The position numbers and the translations under genes are program-made. Of a stretch of 64,000 nucleotides of DNA, positions 36,511 to 49,178 are shown piece after piece. Under the pieces are notes generated by a model. The model saw only the letters and a list, made by a program, of their open reading frames with translations, searched no databases and was not told where the DNA came from. The stretch comes from Hetaerina americana (taxonomy: Eukaryota; Arthropoda; Insecta; Odonata; Calopterygidae). The stretch is taken from positions 1,686,501-1,750,500 of the forward strand of contig JAKTNV010000042.1 of the NCBI GenBank assembly GCA_022747635.1, written 5' to 3'. Each line of letters begins with the position of its first letter. Position 1 is the stretch's first letter.

Positions 36511-36954
36511 TTAATGTGCTGGTTGGCAATAGCTGGATTTATATGAGCATTCAATGTATTTAGGATATCCAAAATAATTTTTAACGCAGTTCTGGTGTGC
36601 ATAAAAATCGTATTCAAGCAGAATATTTTCCAGAGAATCCGTGAATAATTTTCGGTAAATGATTTCCCATAAATACAATTCCTGAAATACGTTTTCTGAT
36701 TTATAATTGGAAATAACTTGAATCGACGGCGGCAATGATGTGTGGGACGACCGTCGGTGCCTGGTACCACCAGGAGAGCTCGGAGTGTCGGCGGAGTTAG
36801 TCTCGAGTACTTCGCTCATGTGCGTGTGAGCTTCCCTCCAAGTCGTCGTCACGTTGAGTTCGACTCCCTGTGAAGTGTGATCTTGACGGATATTTGAGAA
36901 GTTGGGTTTCTCCAAATGCCTGCTGTTCGGCACGTTCGAGCTCGAGACCTGCAT
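36511..36954 (-). CDS. Unassigned minus-strand open frame, possible exon
   Basis: I do not recognise this 147-codon frame and am unsure it is a gene. The first 75 or so codons (about 36720-36954) lie in a local GC-rich patch within AT-rich DNA, with mostly G or C at third codon positions. They read as a mixed hydrophilic peptide (for example HLEKPNFSNIRQDHTSQG) unlike the repetitive frames of the GC islands. The remaining part becomes AT-rich and may be read-through beyond a real boundary. No convincing splice acceptor or donor, signal peptide or domain is visible. A B-box-like gagttcgactcc on the plus strand at about 36829 leaves open that the patch is a SINE-like repeat. Confidence 0.2.
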   Translation of the reverse strand: MQVSSSNVPNSRHLEKPNFSNIRQDHTSQGVELNVTTTWREAHTHMSEVLETNSADTPSSPGGTRHRRSSHTSLPPSIQVISNYKSENVFQELYLWEIIYRKLFTDSLENILLEYDFYAHQNCVKNYFGYPKYIECSYKSSYCQPAH

Positions 36955-37259
36955 AACTTGCCAGGTTCCACGAATTTTAGGCCGTCATCATTCATTCATA
37001 ACATTTCGTGATTCCGTGTGCTTGTAGTCTTGTAACCGAAGTGAAATTATGCCGAAATGATACATCTGGAGTGCAGGAAGAAATATAATTTCTTAATTAC
37101 ATTTATAAAGTGCTTGGACGCATATAATTAAGTTGTTTAAAATTTGTTTAAAAAGCCATGAGAATATGGGTGAGGATGTGTTATGTATCTATTTTAAAAA
37201 TGCTTGAGAAATGTCTTTACGAAGCATTTTTAATTCATGAGAATATTCATTTTTTGTTC

Positions 37260-37790
37260 ACAAGGAGGAAGGAATTGATGATAGGTACGTTGAGTTAGGA
37301 TGTTAAGAAATGTGGCTCGTAAAAACTTTGATGTGGAGCGTGGTTATGTATGGCGCGGAAATATGGCCGTTGAAGCGAGATGAAATGCTTAGATTGGAGG
37401 CTTTTGAAATGTGGGTGTGGAGGAGGATGGGAAAGGTGAAATGGACGGAAGGGAAACAAACGAAGAAGTGCTAAGCATGGTTTGGAAGGAGAGTGGATTG
37501 TTGGCAGCGATCTAAAGGAGGCAGGAAATATAGATTCGTAGAATTTTGATGGCCGTGGGATGTTGAAGGCCGTGGTAGAGGGGAGAACGCAAGGCAAACG
37601 AGGAGGAGGAAGGAATAGGATAGAGATGCAGTTGGAAATGACGGGAGGAAGGACGTTTGTGGAATTGAAGGGGAACCCATTTTCCATTGGATTTCAGGTT
37701 GTGTTTTGTTGGGAGAAGAAAGTTAAATGTTTCGTTTTACCGTTGTGTCCATCCAAATCTCTCTTACCCCTGATAATATCAACAGTAATA
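37260..37790 (+). pseudogene. RTE-like LINE C-terminal fragment
   Basis: Read on plus across frames, VVMYGAEIWPLKRDEMLRLE matches LYGAETW and the block before RLEAFEMW. It continues directly as AFEMWVWRRMGKVKWTEG and then NEEVLSM after a one-base shift, followed further on by a match to the LLKTVIEGRMEGKRGRGR region (gatgttgaaggccgtggtagagg). Except at the frameshifts, the blocks are in the same order and spacing as the 1.8-kb copy. The 3' end near 37790 keeps a weak version of the tail. It is 5'-truncated and non-functional. Confidence 0.75.
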
Positions 37791-37799
37791 ATTAACTTC

Positions 37800-40070
37800 T
37801 TTACAGGGTTTTTTTAAGTATTTTACGTAAATTTAAACGTTTTCATAATCCGATTCAATTTTTTGTGTGATTTTTTAGATAGGTTCCTCTCTTGTTAATG
37901 TTCAATTCTTTCTAACCAAAGTCCTTTTTCCATTATTAAAGTCCCTTAGTTCCACATTCATCATCAGTTTGAGACTACTTTTACCTTATTGATATTTTTC
38001 TTCTTGTTAGTGTGTATTTAACACTGTAATGAAATTACATGTAATTGTTATTTAAGTGATGGCATCCAATGGTAAAATGTCGACGTCAGATTTGTGAGAA
38101 TGACCGTAAGAGTAAGTGGCAATGATTGTTTCCCGTGAAATTTGGTAGCATTGTAGCTGGTGTTTTTTTTAATGCATGGCGTACGTAAGATGCCGTGTGG
38201 GCGAGGCATTTCATGACCAGTCGCGTATATTTTATTGTTTATTGTTCATTTTATTTAAGGTTCGATTTCTATGAAACTGTTTAAAATAAAGTATTTCCAC
38301 TGTTCATTTAACCGATCGTATTTTGTTGGAAAGTGTGTTTGAGTCTAAAGTTTCGAGTACTAAAAATCTTTTTTGGGATTCACGAGCAACGTAGAATGTT
38401 GGTGTATTTCACTTGCAAATGGTGTTAAATTAAGTTCCGCGAAATATATGCATCAGATAGAATGTTGGAGGGGACAAATAAGATTCTTACAGTAGATCCT
38501 AGATGAAAAACTGAACCTTTTTCAATTTGGTAGTACTTAGTTTTTAGCCGCAACGGGCAGTGGGAAATAAAGCCGGCGCGTCTGGGATCAGTGGAGGGAG
38601 CTTAGGGCGCATATCCATTGTGGGCGTAGGCGGTGGCCGCAAGTAAAGATGGCTCGATATCGAGGCGAGGGATCATGCTGGCGAAGCGTGTCAGCAGCAG
38701 AGAGGTTTGCCGGAACTCCACTAAGTTATCGATAGTGCGCAATCCTTTGTTATTGCGAAAAACTTTTGCGCTGCATTTTGTTTTCAGCCCTGGAATCGAT
38801 TTCCATTTTTTTATTTAGAAAAAAATTCGAAATTTCTCGTCGTGAATCACATGCCGGCTCTCCCCCTCCTATAAGAATGATTTTAAAAAAAGTGAACCAC
38901 GCTCTGCCATCAGTAATGAAAAAGCGTAGTTTTTTTATTTTTTTTATTGCGTGCGTACCTTCGGCTCCATTTGTAATCCGAAAGTCAATTAGAAGTATTG
39001 ATCTGTTCCGGCCGTATGCAACGAAATTACTTGTTACATTCACCTTTCCTCGCCTTCCCTGCCTCTTTCAATCCCAAACGTAAGCGAATGATGAAAAACT
39101 GAATGAAAAATTCCATCATGAGATGAATTCCGTCGCACAAATATTATTGCCACCAATAGCTGGTTTCTCGTTGGACTCTCTCATCCGCCAATCCTTGTTA
39201 ATCTAAAGGTAGCCGTACTATACTCACTCCCTAATGTTAGGAGAATATTTCAAAGAATCAAATGTAAAACGGTGTATTTCCGAATTAAATACTCTGATAA
39301 ATATGATTGCGATGAGATGACTTCCATCAAAAAGCCTTTTAGTTGGATTCGTCTTGAATATAAACTCTGATCAAAGCCTCCCACAATTGAGACTAATCAA
39401 TACGGAGTGAGAGAGGAAAAGGCTTCTCACGTCCAATTCTAGTAATCATTTAAGCCGAACCATTCTCCCTGTACGGAATATGAAATCCCTTTTATTCTGT
39501 CCGCACGTTGAATGGAGTTTTATCCTTTATGGTGCCCTTACACTTATACACCCCTCCCATGTTCCTCCATCGCGCTCCTCTCATTTGGCGAACCGCTTCT
39601 CTCATATCGACCATCGCGCCGACGGGAACTTCTTAACCCCCTCCAGTGCCTTTCATCAATAAAGTTTTATTCCATTTGGATGATTACGCATTTAACGGCC
39701 TTTGAGTGAGATTATATGCCCCAGTGGGAAAGGGGTGGGGCTTGGATGATGCGAATGTTACGACAAGACCTATATAGCTGGTCTAATCGCAGGATGGCAC
39801 ACGACTCACGTTTATCAGTGATGTCATCTTCTATGTCCGAGATCTCGGCCAACAATTGTTACATGTGTTCAATGAGTTTTGCATCAAATTCGGTGTATTT
39901 GACTTGCTGAAGGCTTTAATATGACTAAGTTCTGCTCTTAATTAAATTAGCGAGCTCAATAATGGACAATAGGCCATCGAAAAACAGTTCAACCATTCTA
40001 AGTTGTTCACATCGTACAATCTTCATCTTGACGTTGTTGTTTGTGGTATACTGGTAATGTTATTTTCATA
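37800..40070. other. AT-rich sequence, nothing firm
   Basis: ctcgatatcgag at 38653-38664 is a perfect 12 bp palindrome inside a GC-richer patch (38540-38720). No gene or element is recognised. Confidence 0.4.
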
Positions 40071-40071
40071 A

Positions 40072-40282
40072 GGGCTTGGTGGGTTAGTGAGGAGAGCGTT
40101 CGGCTGCTGGCCGGAGGGATGAAGTTCGATTCTCGTGGTTTTATGCACCCTCAACTTCACCCAGGTTAAATGAATTTCCGGTCGCCAAGTCCGAGAGACG
40201 GCATGATACACAGTGGAAACAGCTGCCCTCCCTACCCTGAATGCTTGAACTTTATATTATAATAATAATTATTATTTTTATT
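40072..40282 (+). repeat. tRNA-derived SINE with AT-rich tail
   Basis: The A box is ttagtgaggagagcg and the B box agttcgattctcg (40123-40135). The head shares the gagcgt-cggc-tggcc-gaggg arrangement with the SINE at 3.7 kb. The element ends in an AAT/ATT-rich simple tail (about 40255-40282). Confidence 0.7.
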
Positions 40283-40599
40283 AAAACACACACAAGTGCA
40301 GTTAGACAATGTCAGGTAGCACCAAAGTCCCAAGTATTACAATCAAACTTGCCTTGGAAAAACAACATGACATCTAAAATCAATCAATATCACAAATAAT
40401 AAATAAAATCAGTGAGAAAATAACAATACATTTAAAGGAAACATCCAAACACCAACCTCTAACACACAAAAAAAAAGAAAATCCCCATCTCATTAACATC
40501 AGTTTCCCATTTAACAAGAAAAAAATCAAAACCAAGCGGTTAGATACAATTTTACTCAACAAATCAATCAAATTATTTCATAATTTGTTTTCATCTTTT

Positions 40600-42060
40600 C
40601 TTAAAAGTGTTTACCCTGTTAGGAAAGGGCTCGGATAGTTCTTCATGTAAACTGTTCCAATCAACAAATATTTTATTAAGAAATGAAAGTTTTTCAATTA
40701 GTTCTTTGTGCCCGGCATTTTACCTTGAATTTGTGATCTCTCCTCCCTATTAAATTTGGATTTCACCCCTCTTTCCTTAGTTCTGCCCACGCTCTCTTTC
40801 CCTTCAGGATGCGGAACATTCCACGAAGTCTGCTTATTTTTCTTCTGCTCTTTAAATTATCCCAGCCCAGCGTGTTAACGTTTCAGTTAAACTTTCCATT
40901 CTCCTATGCTTCTCCAGTACTTACTGATGAGTATTCTAAAATTTGTCTTACCAGGGTCTTATATGCCTCTTCCTAGGTTGCTCTAATGCTCCCTTTGAGG
41001 TTTCTCATCACCCAATACACAGTTTTGAAAGCTTTGTTTACAATGTATTCAACGTTCAGCCACCACCCTAAATCCTTGGTTAAATATAAACCTAAACATT
41101 TACAGCTACTACTTCTAGGAATGACATTTTCCGAGAATTTTTAGTCCCTATTGGTTCCATTTACCGTGTTACTAAAAGTGATGGATTTGCATTTGCTAAC
41201 GTTAATATCCTTCCCGTTGTATGTCACCCAATCCGCGATTTTGTTAACGTCTCTTTGCAGTACTTCGCGGTCACTTTCATTCTCGACTTCCCTTTAGGTA
41301 ATGCAGTCGTCCGCAAAAAGTCTTTGTCTGAGATTTAATTTTTTCCAGGAGATCATTTATATAAGAGTATGGATATTAAAAACAAGAGCGGGCCAAGTAT
41401 GCATCTTGTAGGACTCCCGATGTTACGAGCCTTGTCTCGTACATTCGTTTTTTCAGAATACACTTCTCCTAATTTGACCCTTTGTGTGCGACCTTTTATG
41501 AAATTTTTGACCCACGAGATTACTCTTCCATCTATATGTAGTGGTTACTGACCCATCTTAAGCAGTAAGCGATCGTGATCAACTTTGTCAAAGGTTTTTG
41601 ATAGGTCGACTATTATAACATCCACTTCTATTCCCGCATCCATAGCGTCAGACATTTCGTGGCAGAACCCTAATAGCTGAGTTTCGCAAGAATGCCCTTT
41701 TCTGAAACCATATTGGCGGCTGTGCAATCAATTCTAACTCTCCCACAAATCTGAGAGAACTCTGGGTCAGTATTTTCTTGAAGAATTTTTTTTCGGGGAA
41801 AGTTATTTAATCCCTCATCCATTATCTTTTTAGATGTCTTCCAGATTTCTTCTACATTCTGCCCACCACTTACCCATTCCGAATACTTTACCCTTAAAAA
41901 GGTCTGGAACCCTTCCCTTTCACCGCGTTTGTGTTGTCATACTGCCTTTTTGTTTACTAGCCCCTTATACTGAGACCTATCCCAGTTTTGTATGTACTGT
42001 AGGGTTTAGTACGATCACTTACCAAACCAATCTTTAGGGTTATTACTGTAGCTCGTAATT
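40600..42060 (-). pseudogene. CR1/L2-like LINE, degenerate RT region
   Basis: Read on minus, the order is: a stretch resembling the pre-RT linker (IWKTSKKIMDEGLNNFPRK, about 41800-41850), then QYGFRKGHSCETQLLGF and VDVIIVDLSKTFDKVDHDRL (41545-41727) with the first catalytic Asp. A decayed SGVLQDAYLARSCF matches SGVPQGSILGPLLF, with YINDL in another frame. RLFADDC follows, with the Asp pair encoded at 41307-41318. Near 40840, LGWDNLKSRRKISRLRGMFR matches the C-terminal LGWDSLERRR block. Many stops and frameshifts. It is older than the copy at 5-6 kb, and its 3' UTR is not recognisable. Confidence 0.8.
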
Positions 42061-43480
42061 TTTCCCCTGTAGACAATATCAGTTACTCTGTTCCTACTAG
42101 TTAGGATTGCGATTCTATTCTATCGATTACACTTTCAGATAAGTACAGATATTTCAATACGTATTTTATCACAGTGTCAAATATTTTCATGGTTTTTTAT
42201 ACAATGCTCGAGACTTTCGGCATTGATTGATATTTTTCTGTCTTCTGTTTACTTCTTTAAATTCTTACAATATATTTCTTCTAGCTCTTATTATTTTAGA
42301 AACATTTAAAGGGTAATATCTTTGATCAATAGTCCTCAATCCAAATGTCATAATTTCACTCATTGCCCTCCTATGAATAGAAGAGGCGGAATACGTCGAC
42401 TTTATTTTAAACTTAACGATTTCCGACTATCAAATATATGCAGATGGTGAGAGAAATGTTCATTAACGTACCACAACGTTAGTGTTTCGTAAAATGAACA
42501 ATAAGGAATAGTGACGGAATGAAAAAAAAGAGCTAAGCTAAAGATAAACGGCTAAGTTACTTTCCGTAATTGATAAGTTCCACAAAGTCCCGCCTGAAAC
42601 TACAAAGTTTAAAGATTAGTTGTTATTAAGGAAATATGACTGAAGCAAAGGGAAATCATCTATTGCTAAAGGATTCTTATAAATTGGCCCATTTCCACCC
42701 TAGTCGGATGTATTTGGATTGCATTTAGCAGGGAAAATGAAAAGTAAACTAAATACTCCGTGCATACGAAGGGAACGTGTTACCTTTTTCCCTCAGCATG
42801 CGAGAAAGGAATGAGGTTTTCTTACTATCATGGGAAATTAGGCGTGCAAAATTAATGCAAACGGTGGAAAACAATTGTTCTTGGCTATATACCACAGAAA
42901 TGCTCCAATTTCGAAGTGTTAAAATCATTTTCCTTGACCGGGATCCCAGCCAAATGGAACGATTTTTGCATAATGCATTTGAATGCACATTAGCAAATGA
43001 CTCCGTTGAAGTTACTTCCGCGGCATATCTCGCTGCACTATGAATTTTCGTCAAGTATGTTGAAGGACAACTTAGGCAGTCCGCTGCTCGTAATAACAGA
43101 CATGTCAATCTATTAAGCAATTAATTCACTCACTCACATTTAGCTCGTGCCCGAAAAGACGCCAGCGCATGACAAAGGAAATAGGTGAATAGGAGATCGG
43201 TTTGATCATTTATCTGATGATAGTTTGGTTGTTAATTTTTTCGATGATTTTGAAAAGTGTGAATCAGTTTGTACACTGTCTTGCTGCATTTCTGTTCTCA
43301 TTTTGCATGCTGGCGTAGTTAAGAAAACTCGTCGTAATCATGTCCCTTCAAAAATCGAAGAAGTTGCTGCGTAGAAGAATATGGAATTGCGCTTCAGGTA
43401 CTCAAACCAGTGTCGTTCACCATGAAGCCCAAGAAGTACATTCCGAATGAGTATCCACTACTAAGCGTGAGTTTGAACCG
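42060..43480. other. AT-rich sequence with an unassigned open region
   Basis: At 42749-43120 both strands stay open (123 codons minus, 88 codons plus). The peptides look non-repetitive but match nothing I know. I leave them unassigned. Confidence 0.35.
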
Positions 43481-45250
43481 TGAATCCGCCGTCCATTTCT
43501 TCCGCTCGTCGCGTTCTCTCGCCTAGGCCACCCCTCTAATTGTCCTCGCTTCCGTCCTTGGTCTACACCTTTCCCAACTCCGACCGTTTGACCCGAGACC
43601 CCCCCCTCCCCACACCTTTCATTAAACCTCAATAACCAAGCAGCACTGCCACCCCTTTTCACTTTACCCTCTCTCCACCTCATTCCTACAACCCAAACAG
43701 ACCGTCGCGCCAACCTCTTTCCCCCTTTCTCCCCCTCCATTTTCCCCTTTGATTCCCCCAGCTCCGTCCGTCCTTAAGACCCCCCGACTCCCTCCCCCTG
43801 ACCTCCCGCCCAAATTTCATCCCTTCCGGGCAGACGGCGTACGGGTCCTCGCCTGGTCCCGCCTCCCGCCCCCCGTAATACCGTCTCGTGTGCCTCCCTC
43901 TCTCCCCTTTTCCTTCCGTCTTCCTCTGTGTCCGTCTCCGCCCCCGCCTCACCCTCCCTTTGACCGTCTGCAGTCTCGTTCCTCCTCCCGTGTATTCCGT
44001 CTTCATTCTCTTTCTTTCCCTTACCTTTCCGCCGCGAATTCCCTCTCTCTCCCTCTTCATCCTCTTCATCCCTCTCTCTCTCTCGCCCCCGCACTGCAGG
44101 GATATTATCGATCAGGGAGAGGAGGGTTCCTATCTTCCGCCGCCTCGACACCCCCACCTCCCCCCCGCATCCCTCCCCCGTCTAACCCGCCAACCACCCT
44201 CCTCTTCTGCTCCCCCCTCCCGCGCATTTCCCCGTTCCCACAATCCAGCCGCCGCCCCCACCCGTCCCACCCACCCACATACACCACATACAACCCCACC
44301 CCCTCTGCTCTTTCATTCACCGCACCCCCTCTCCCCCGCCGCCACATGTCATCGCCCTACCTTTTTTCCCTCTCTCCTCTTCCTTTCAGATGAGCACCCT
44401 CCCACCTTCCCCCCCAAATCCCACTCCCAATTTCTCCCCAACCCCCTTCCACCCTCTTGACTACTTCCTCACTCTCAGCTGTCCTCCTTACCCACCGAGC
44501 CCATTCCATTTTTCTCTCCCCCTCCTTATCCTTCTCCGAAAACTCTGCTCCTCTTTGGGCCATCTATCTCTTTCTCTCTTTTCCCTTTTTTTCCCTCTTC
44601 CCCCTCCCCCCCCCCCCGCAGACACCCCTCCAGCTCTCCGATTTCATCAAATTTTCGCTACGTATCACTTCGACTTTGGTTGTGTGTGAGGAGAGATATC
44701 GAATCCAGCGTATGGCGCTTAGGGAGCTTGTTACTACTCCCGCCGTCCATCCCTCCTTCCCTTCGTCTCCCCGTCACCCTTTGCCCCTGCCTCTTCTACT
44801 ACTCCCCCGTCGCCACCTTCCCATCCCCGCTATCCCCTGCCTCCATCCTCACTGGATGACTCCTTTGCCTCCCGACGCCCTTATCCGCCCGTCACGCGTC
44901 TCGGCGAGTGCTAGTCAGGGAGTCGTCGAAAGGGAAGGAGGGAGGCGGGGGTGGCGGCGAAGTTGTGGAGGCCGGGACAGAGGTGGAAAGGGGATGCAGA
45001 GGGGTGGTGGGAAGAGACGGAGAAAGATAAATTTCCCGACTGATGGTGACGTTGACATCCCGGAGTTTGACATGATTTCTCCACCTCCCCCTCCCTCTTT
45101 CCCGTCCCCTCTCCTCGCAGCTCATTACTTCACTTCCCTGGAAATTTTGTCCGAGTGGTTGTCGCGCTCTTCCGCGTGTGCCGTGCTCGTCGAGGGAAAA
45201 GGGAAAGGATGGAGTCCCCTGAAAAGTGCCCGCAGTTTATTTGTAAATGG
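43480..45250. other. Largest GC island, C-rich then G-rich
   Basis: A C/CT-rich plus strand from about 43500 to 44890, including a run of C near 44606-44618, then purine-rich at 44920-45040. Frames of up to 278 codons occur on plus, and open minus frames overlap them. All are Pro/Ser/Leu- or Arg/Gly/Glu-rich. C-runs at 44591-44632 give a quadruplex pattern on minus. Confidence 0.5.
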
Positions 45251-45880
45251 TCAAAAATCACACATTTCCGTTCCTTCAACCTCGACTTCGTAGCAAAACG
45301 ACTTGGATCCTTTAATAGAGGTTTTGTTTCACGTGGCACCGTGCCCTTCCTGCATGACCTGCAGAGCTCCATTTTGTTCCTTCAATCCCCGCAAATTGTC
45401 TGGTGCTACATATAAGATGGCCCTGCGTGCTCTCTTATGCGACTTTTGAGTCGACGAAAATCGCAGCTATTCCAATTGGATGAAGACATCGTACTCTTGT
45501 TAAACGAGGCGAATATATCGTTGCATAGAAATGAATGCTATCATCCGGGTCCCTTTCCCCTTTCCTTAATACACTCCTTATTAATTTGGCTTTCTAAATT
45601 TTTCGTTGTTCTCGTTCTTACGTCTGAAATTTCATTTCCTGGCATCTTGTACGATATATTTTTCTGTATTTTTTCAAACAATATTTTTCTTTCCGACATC
45701 TGTTAAAGTGTTGTGCCGTATGAATTCATCATTAATCACTTAGAACCCCCAAGCCCCGATTAAATTCCATCTCGTACGCTTGAAGGCCGAGAAATAAATC
45801 CGCAGAAGATTATTCATTAGTCCAGGATTCGCCTCTTGAATTTGCCGTTGCTGTTAATTTTGATTTCCTTATCAACCCCT
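45250..45880. other. No gene recognised
   Basis: Moderately AT-rich. Short frames only. Confidence 0.35.
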
Positions 45881-46330
45881 GCAGCTCAGTCGTCCCGCCC
45901 GAGACGAGTGAATGAAGGGAAGGAGAACATCATTATCCTATTCAGGAGTGGAAGTCTCCCTTGAGTCGACGTGACGTAGTCATATTATCAAGTTTCCTGC
46001 TCCCCTGCGTGATTTGGGACGCACAAATTCAAGTCAGTTGGGAGCTAGTTTAGTTACGGCACGGTCCCCTCGGCCCGCCCGAGAGGGTGGCGGGTCGGTG
46101 GTCTCCTTCCCTCCCTCCGTCCCCCTTCGGACGATGAAGTTTCCTATCAGGAGATTTCAGTGGACAAACAAATGTCGGGGAATTGCGTTACGCGGTGTAA
46201 GGGATCGCCCTGCCACGCTCGCCCCGTGAGCGTGCTATGGAATAACCCTCGGCTCTGCTGGTGTACCCCTCGTGTTTGCCTTTCGACGACCTCACCCCTG
46301 AACGATCGCCTGGGCTTCTTTTCTACCCGA
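45880..46330. other. Small GC-richer island
   Basis: GC-rich with CpGs around 46050-46330 and little strand bias. No coding call. Confidence 0.4.
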
Positions 46331-47560
46331 CATCTATTTTTGCTACTTTCTTGGTGCGCCTATCTAAATCTTGGACAAGTTCTATCTTATAAATATGTCT
46401 TCTAATATTGCTGATGGTTACCGTAGCCAAATATTCGTCCTGGATTTCATAGATCCTTTCCGTAACGCTGGGGAAATATCAATTCTGTAAAGCCATAAGT
46501 AATTAAAATTCACTTACTATATTACACTCTATGTTATGTTTAATTCTTATTCTACTCATATATAGATGTTAACTTCCTTCTGTCAAACAGTTTGAAGTGG
46601 AAGAGTCCAGAGTAAACAGAGTTTGGCGATGAGACCCCATTCCGCCCCTTAATAATATTAATGGCTTTAAAAACGAGATATATGGTAGGAAGCATCTCTT
46701 TAGTAAATTCGACTAAAAGTCTGTAGCTTCAATTTAATTTTTTCCCTGAACACAAAACATTTGAAAAATGTCTTCTTCGAAACAGTTGCACTGATGTTCA
46801 AAACATAATCATGAGCAATTCATATTTTTTATACTTGTATGATTAAATTCTGAATGGATATAGACGGTCACTTCAGCGTTGAGACTATGTACTACCCTTG
46901 CACTCTTCAAGATCGCGAGTTACTATGCAAGGACTTAGAATGAGCCGGATGAATTAGATCCCCTAGCGAAATAGACTTTGATATAGGTTCAAATGAAAAC
47001 GAGAAACTTTAGGCTCTTTCAACGAAGCAACATTGCCAATGTTTTTAGTTGAGTTTAAGTCAGATACGTTGGGTTTCAAGGGATTAAATAGACACAGAGA
47101 CAAAGGATTAAATAGACAGGGGATAAAATAGACCCAGGGACAAAATATTGCGAGTAAGAAACTATTAAAATGCCCCGATTAGTAACATTTGTTGATCTAT
47201 CATTGGTAGTTCAAGTGGCGCTAAAATCACTAACATCAATATTATGATTTTTCTTTTATTAAGTTGAGACAACGATTTAATATATCTTTTTGATTATCAG
47301 TGAACGGAAAGGTTTTGACGCGCCATTCCCGGTACCTCTCTCTATGTACCTTGGTAATGGCTTATTACTTCGAAACCGTTTCGTATCCCAGCGGATTATG
47401 ACGAAGTTTTTTGTTTCACTAATCCTTCCGCAGGTGTCGATGTCTACATAAATTTTGATCTTTTTTAATTAAAATCGATTTCACGCGGTTCTTCTCTTGA
47501 GAAAATCCTCCTATGTTCTTCCATTACCCTTAATTAATTCAGGTCATTCTTGGTTCGGAT
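46330..47560. other. AT-rich sequence with a short tandem repeat
   Basis: ggattaaatagacacagaga, ggattaaatagacag and ggataaaatagacccaggga follow one another at 47081-47146 with gacaaa linkers, about 2.5 imperfect copies. Confidence 0.5.
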
Positions 47561-47569
47561 ATCCTTTTG

Positions 47570-48400
47570 GATACCCTCCACCACCAGCCATCGCTTCCCG
47601 TAGGAAGGAAAAGAGACTCTGCATCATCCCACTTCCCGGCGTTATCGAGATCAGGGATTATATTTCCTCCATAAAAAGTATATATCCATTGAAACTGGGT
47701 TCGTGGAGAAAGCCGTCCTCCCATCTCTTTATTCCTCGGTACAGTCGGGTGTGTCGAGAGGGATGTTGGGAGGACGGCGGAGGGCAAGGAATAATTGTTC
47801 GGGAGGTAATAAATTAAGAGACTTATCCCCCCTCCACTCTTTCTCTCTCGCTCCCCCCACTTCACCCCTCATACTCTGTGCCCGCTCCATGCCTTTTTTT
47901 CAATCTACTATCTACAGCCATTAATTTCCCACTCCATGACCTCACGGGAGACCTTCTTTTCCGTTCCATGCCCCTCATCCTCCCCTCTCCCTGAAAATGT
48001 CCCACCCCCGCCGTTTTTACGCGTACTTTTTTCCTTTCCCTCCTCTCTCGATGCCGAAACCCCTTCCCACTTCCGCTCCCCCTTTAATCGCTACCACCCC
48101 GGCCGCACTGCTTACCCTTCGCATTCCCTCCCCACACCCAGCGGCTCGACTCGCCTAGCCGACATTGTAGCGTACCTGAGGTTTTTGCTCGTCTTTCTAA
48201 CCCTTGCCTCTCCCCATATTCGTGCTGTTTCTCTCCCACTCTCTCTCTATCTCTCTCTTCTATCCTCTTTCCTCACCATCCGGGCAGTTTTTTTTACCAG
48301 AGAAACGGCAAGGCCCTTCCGGTTTTTTGGCCGACCATTTTTTTTTTAGATTTAGGCGGTCCCGATTTTGCTTCGTCGTGCCATTGTCAATCTAGACACA
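47570..48400. other. Pyrimidine-rich GC island
   Basis: CT-rich plus strand at 47820-48280. The 137-codon frame at 47936-48349 is Ser/Pro/Phe/Leu-rich and attributed to composition. Confidence 0.45.
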
Positions 48401-48574
48401 TCTCCGCGCCCGATTGTGGAACTTTCTTCATATCACAGATTTTTTTACGCTCACCGTCGGCGACGGATCGATATGGTTACTATATGGCGCAATATGCTAT
48501 TGATGTTGTTAAAAGAATCGGTGTTGCGGAGGAGTGTGGTTCGAATTGGGAATTTTATTAAAAACACCAATCGC

Positions 48575-48660
48575 CGATTGGTCACCCTGTTAATCACATC
48601 CACACAAAGCCGCGCCATCCGCTGTAAGGGTGTGTGGCGGGGGGTTTGAGGGAACTAACC
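48575..48660 (-). repeat. CR1-like 3' tail fragment (minus strand)
   Basis: Read on minus: ccccccgccacac, cccttac, gcgg and gcggctt, then tgtggatgtgat. This is the same 3' terminal module as at 4.8 kb, diverged and without coding sequence. Confidence 0.6.
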
Positions 48661-49178
48661 ATTTATGCTGGTGCCGTAACACCCTTTGATATTCACTGCC
48701 GTTAAATCTAATCGTTAATGAGTATGTTCACCTTAACATTAGAGTAGAATAGTTGGACGAAGGTCAGTAGAAGGTTAGTATAGGCATAGTAAGAGTCCAG
48801 ATACATTAGACACAATTTAAATTGGACTACTCTTTAAAATTATCAATATTGCTTGGAAGTCGACATTTCTCAAGTGAAATCACGTTCTTCGCTTGACCCC
48901 ATTGCCAGACTACTATTTGTCGCATTATTATGTATTTTATTCTCATTACCACTTCTCATTCTGCCTATTCTGTTCTCCCTATCTTTTTATCCGCCAACAT
49001 TTGTCTCGGAGTATAATGCAACTATGAGGCTTATTGAAGGTTCGCCGTTTCATAAACCACTATGTCACGTGTATTTTTTAACGAAATTCAAATAAACCCG
49101 CAATAGTGTATTTGGAGTATTGGAGTGATTATCAGCTTTCTCTTTTTTATCTAAATCAGAAAAGTATATAAGTAAATA
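48660..49178. other. AT-rich flank of the mariner insertion
   Basis: No gene recognised. Confidence 0.35.

Noticed and set aside
36815..36845. B-box-like gagttcgactcc as a sixth SINE
   Set aside because: No A box at the right distance and no body or tail; it may instead lie in a coding-like patch.
43749..44393. 214-codon plus frame
   Set aside because: Low-complexity Pro/Ser peptide in the largest island.
44457..45293. 278-codon open frame, the longest in the window
   Set aside because: It lies in a C-rich island that switches to G-rich, and the peptide changes from Pro/Ser/Leu to Arg/Gly accordingly. This is composition and not a gene.
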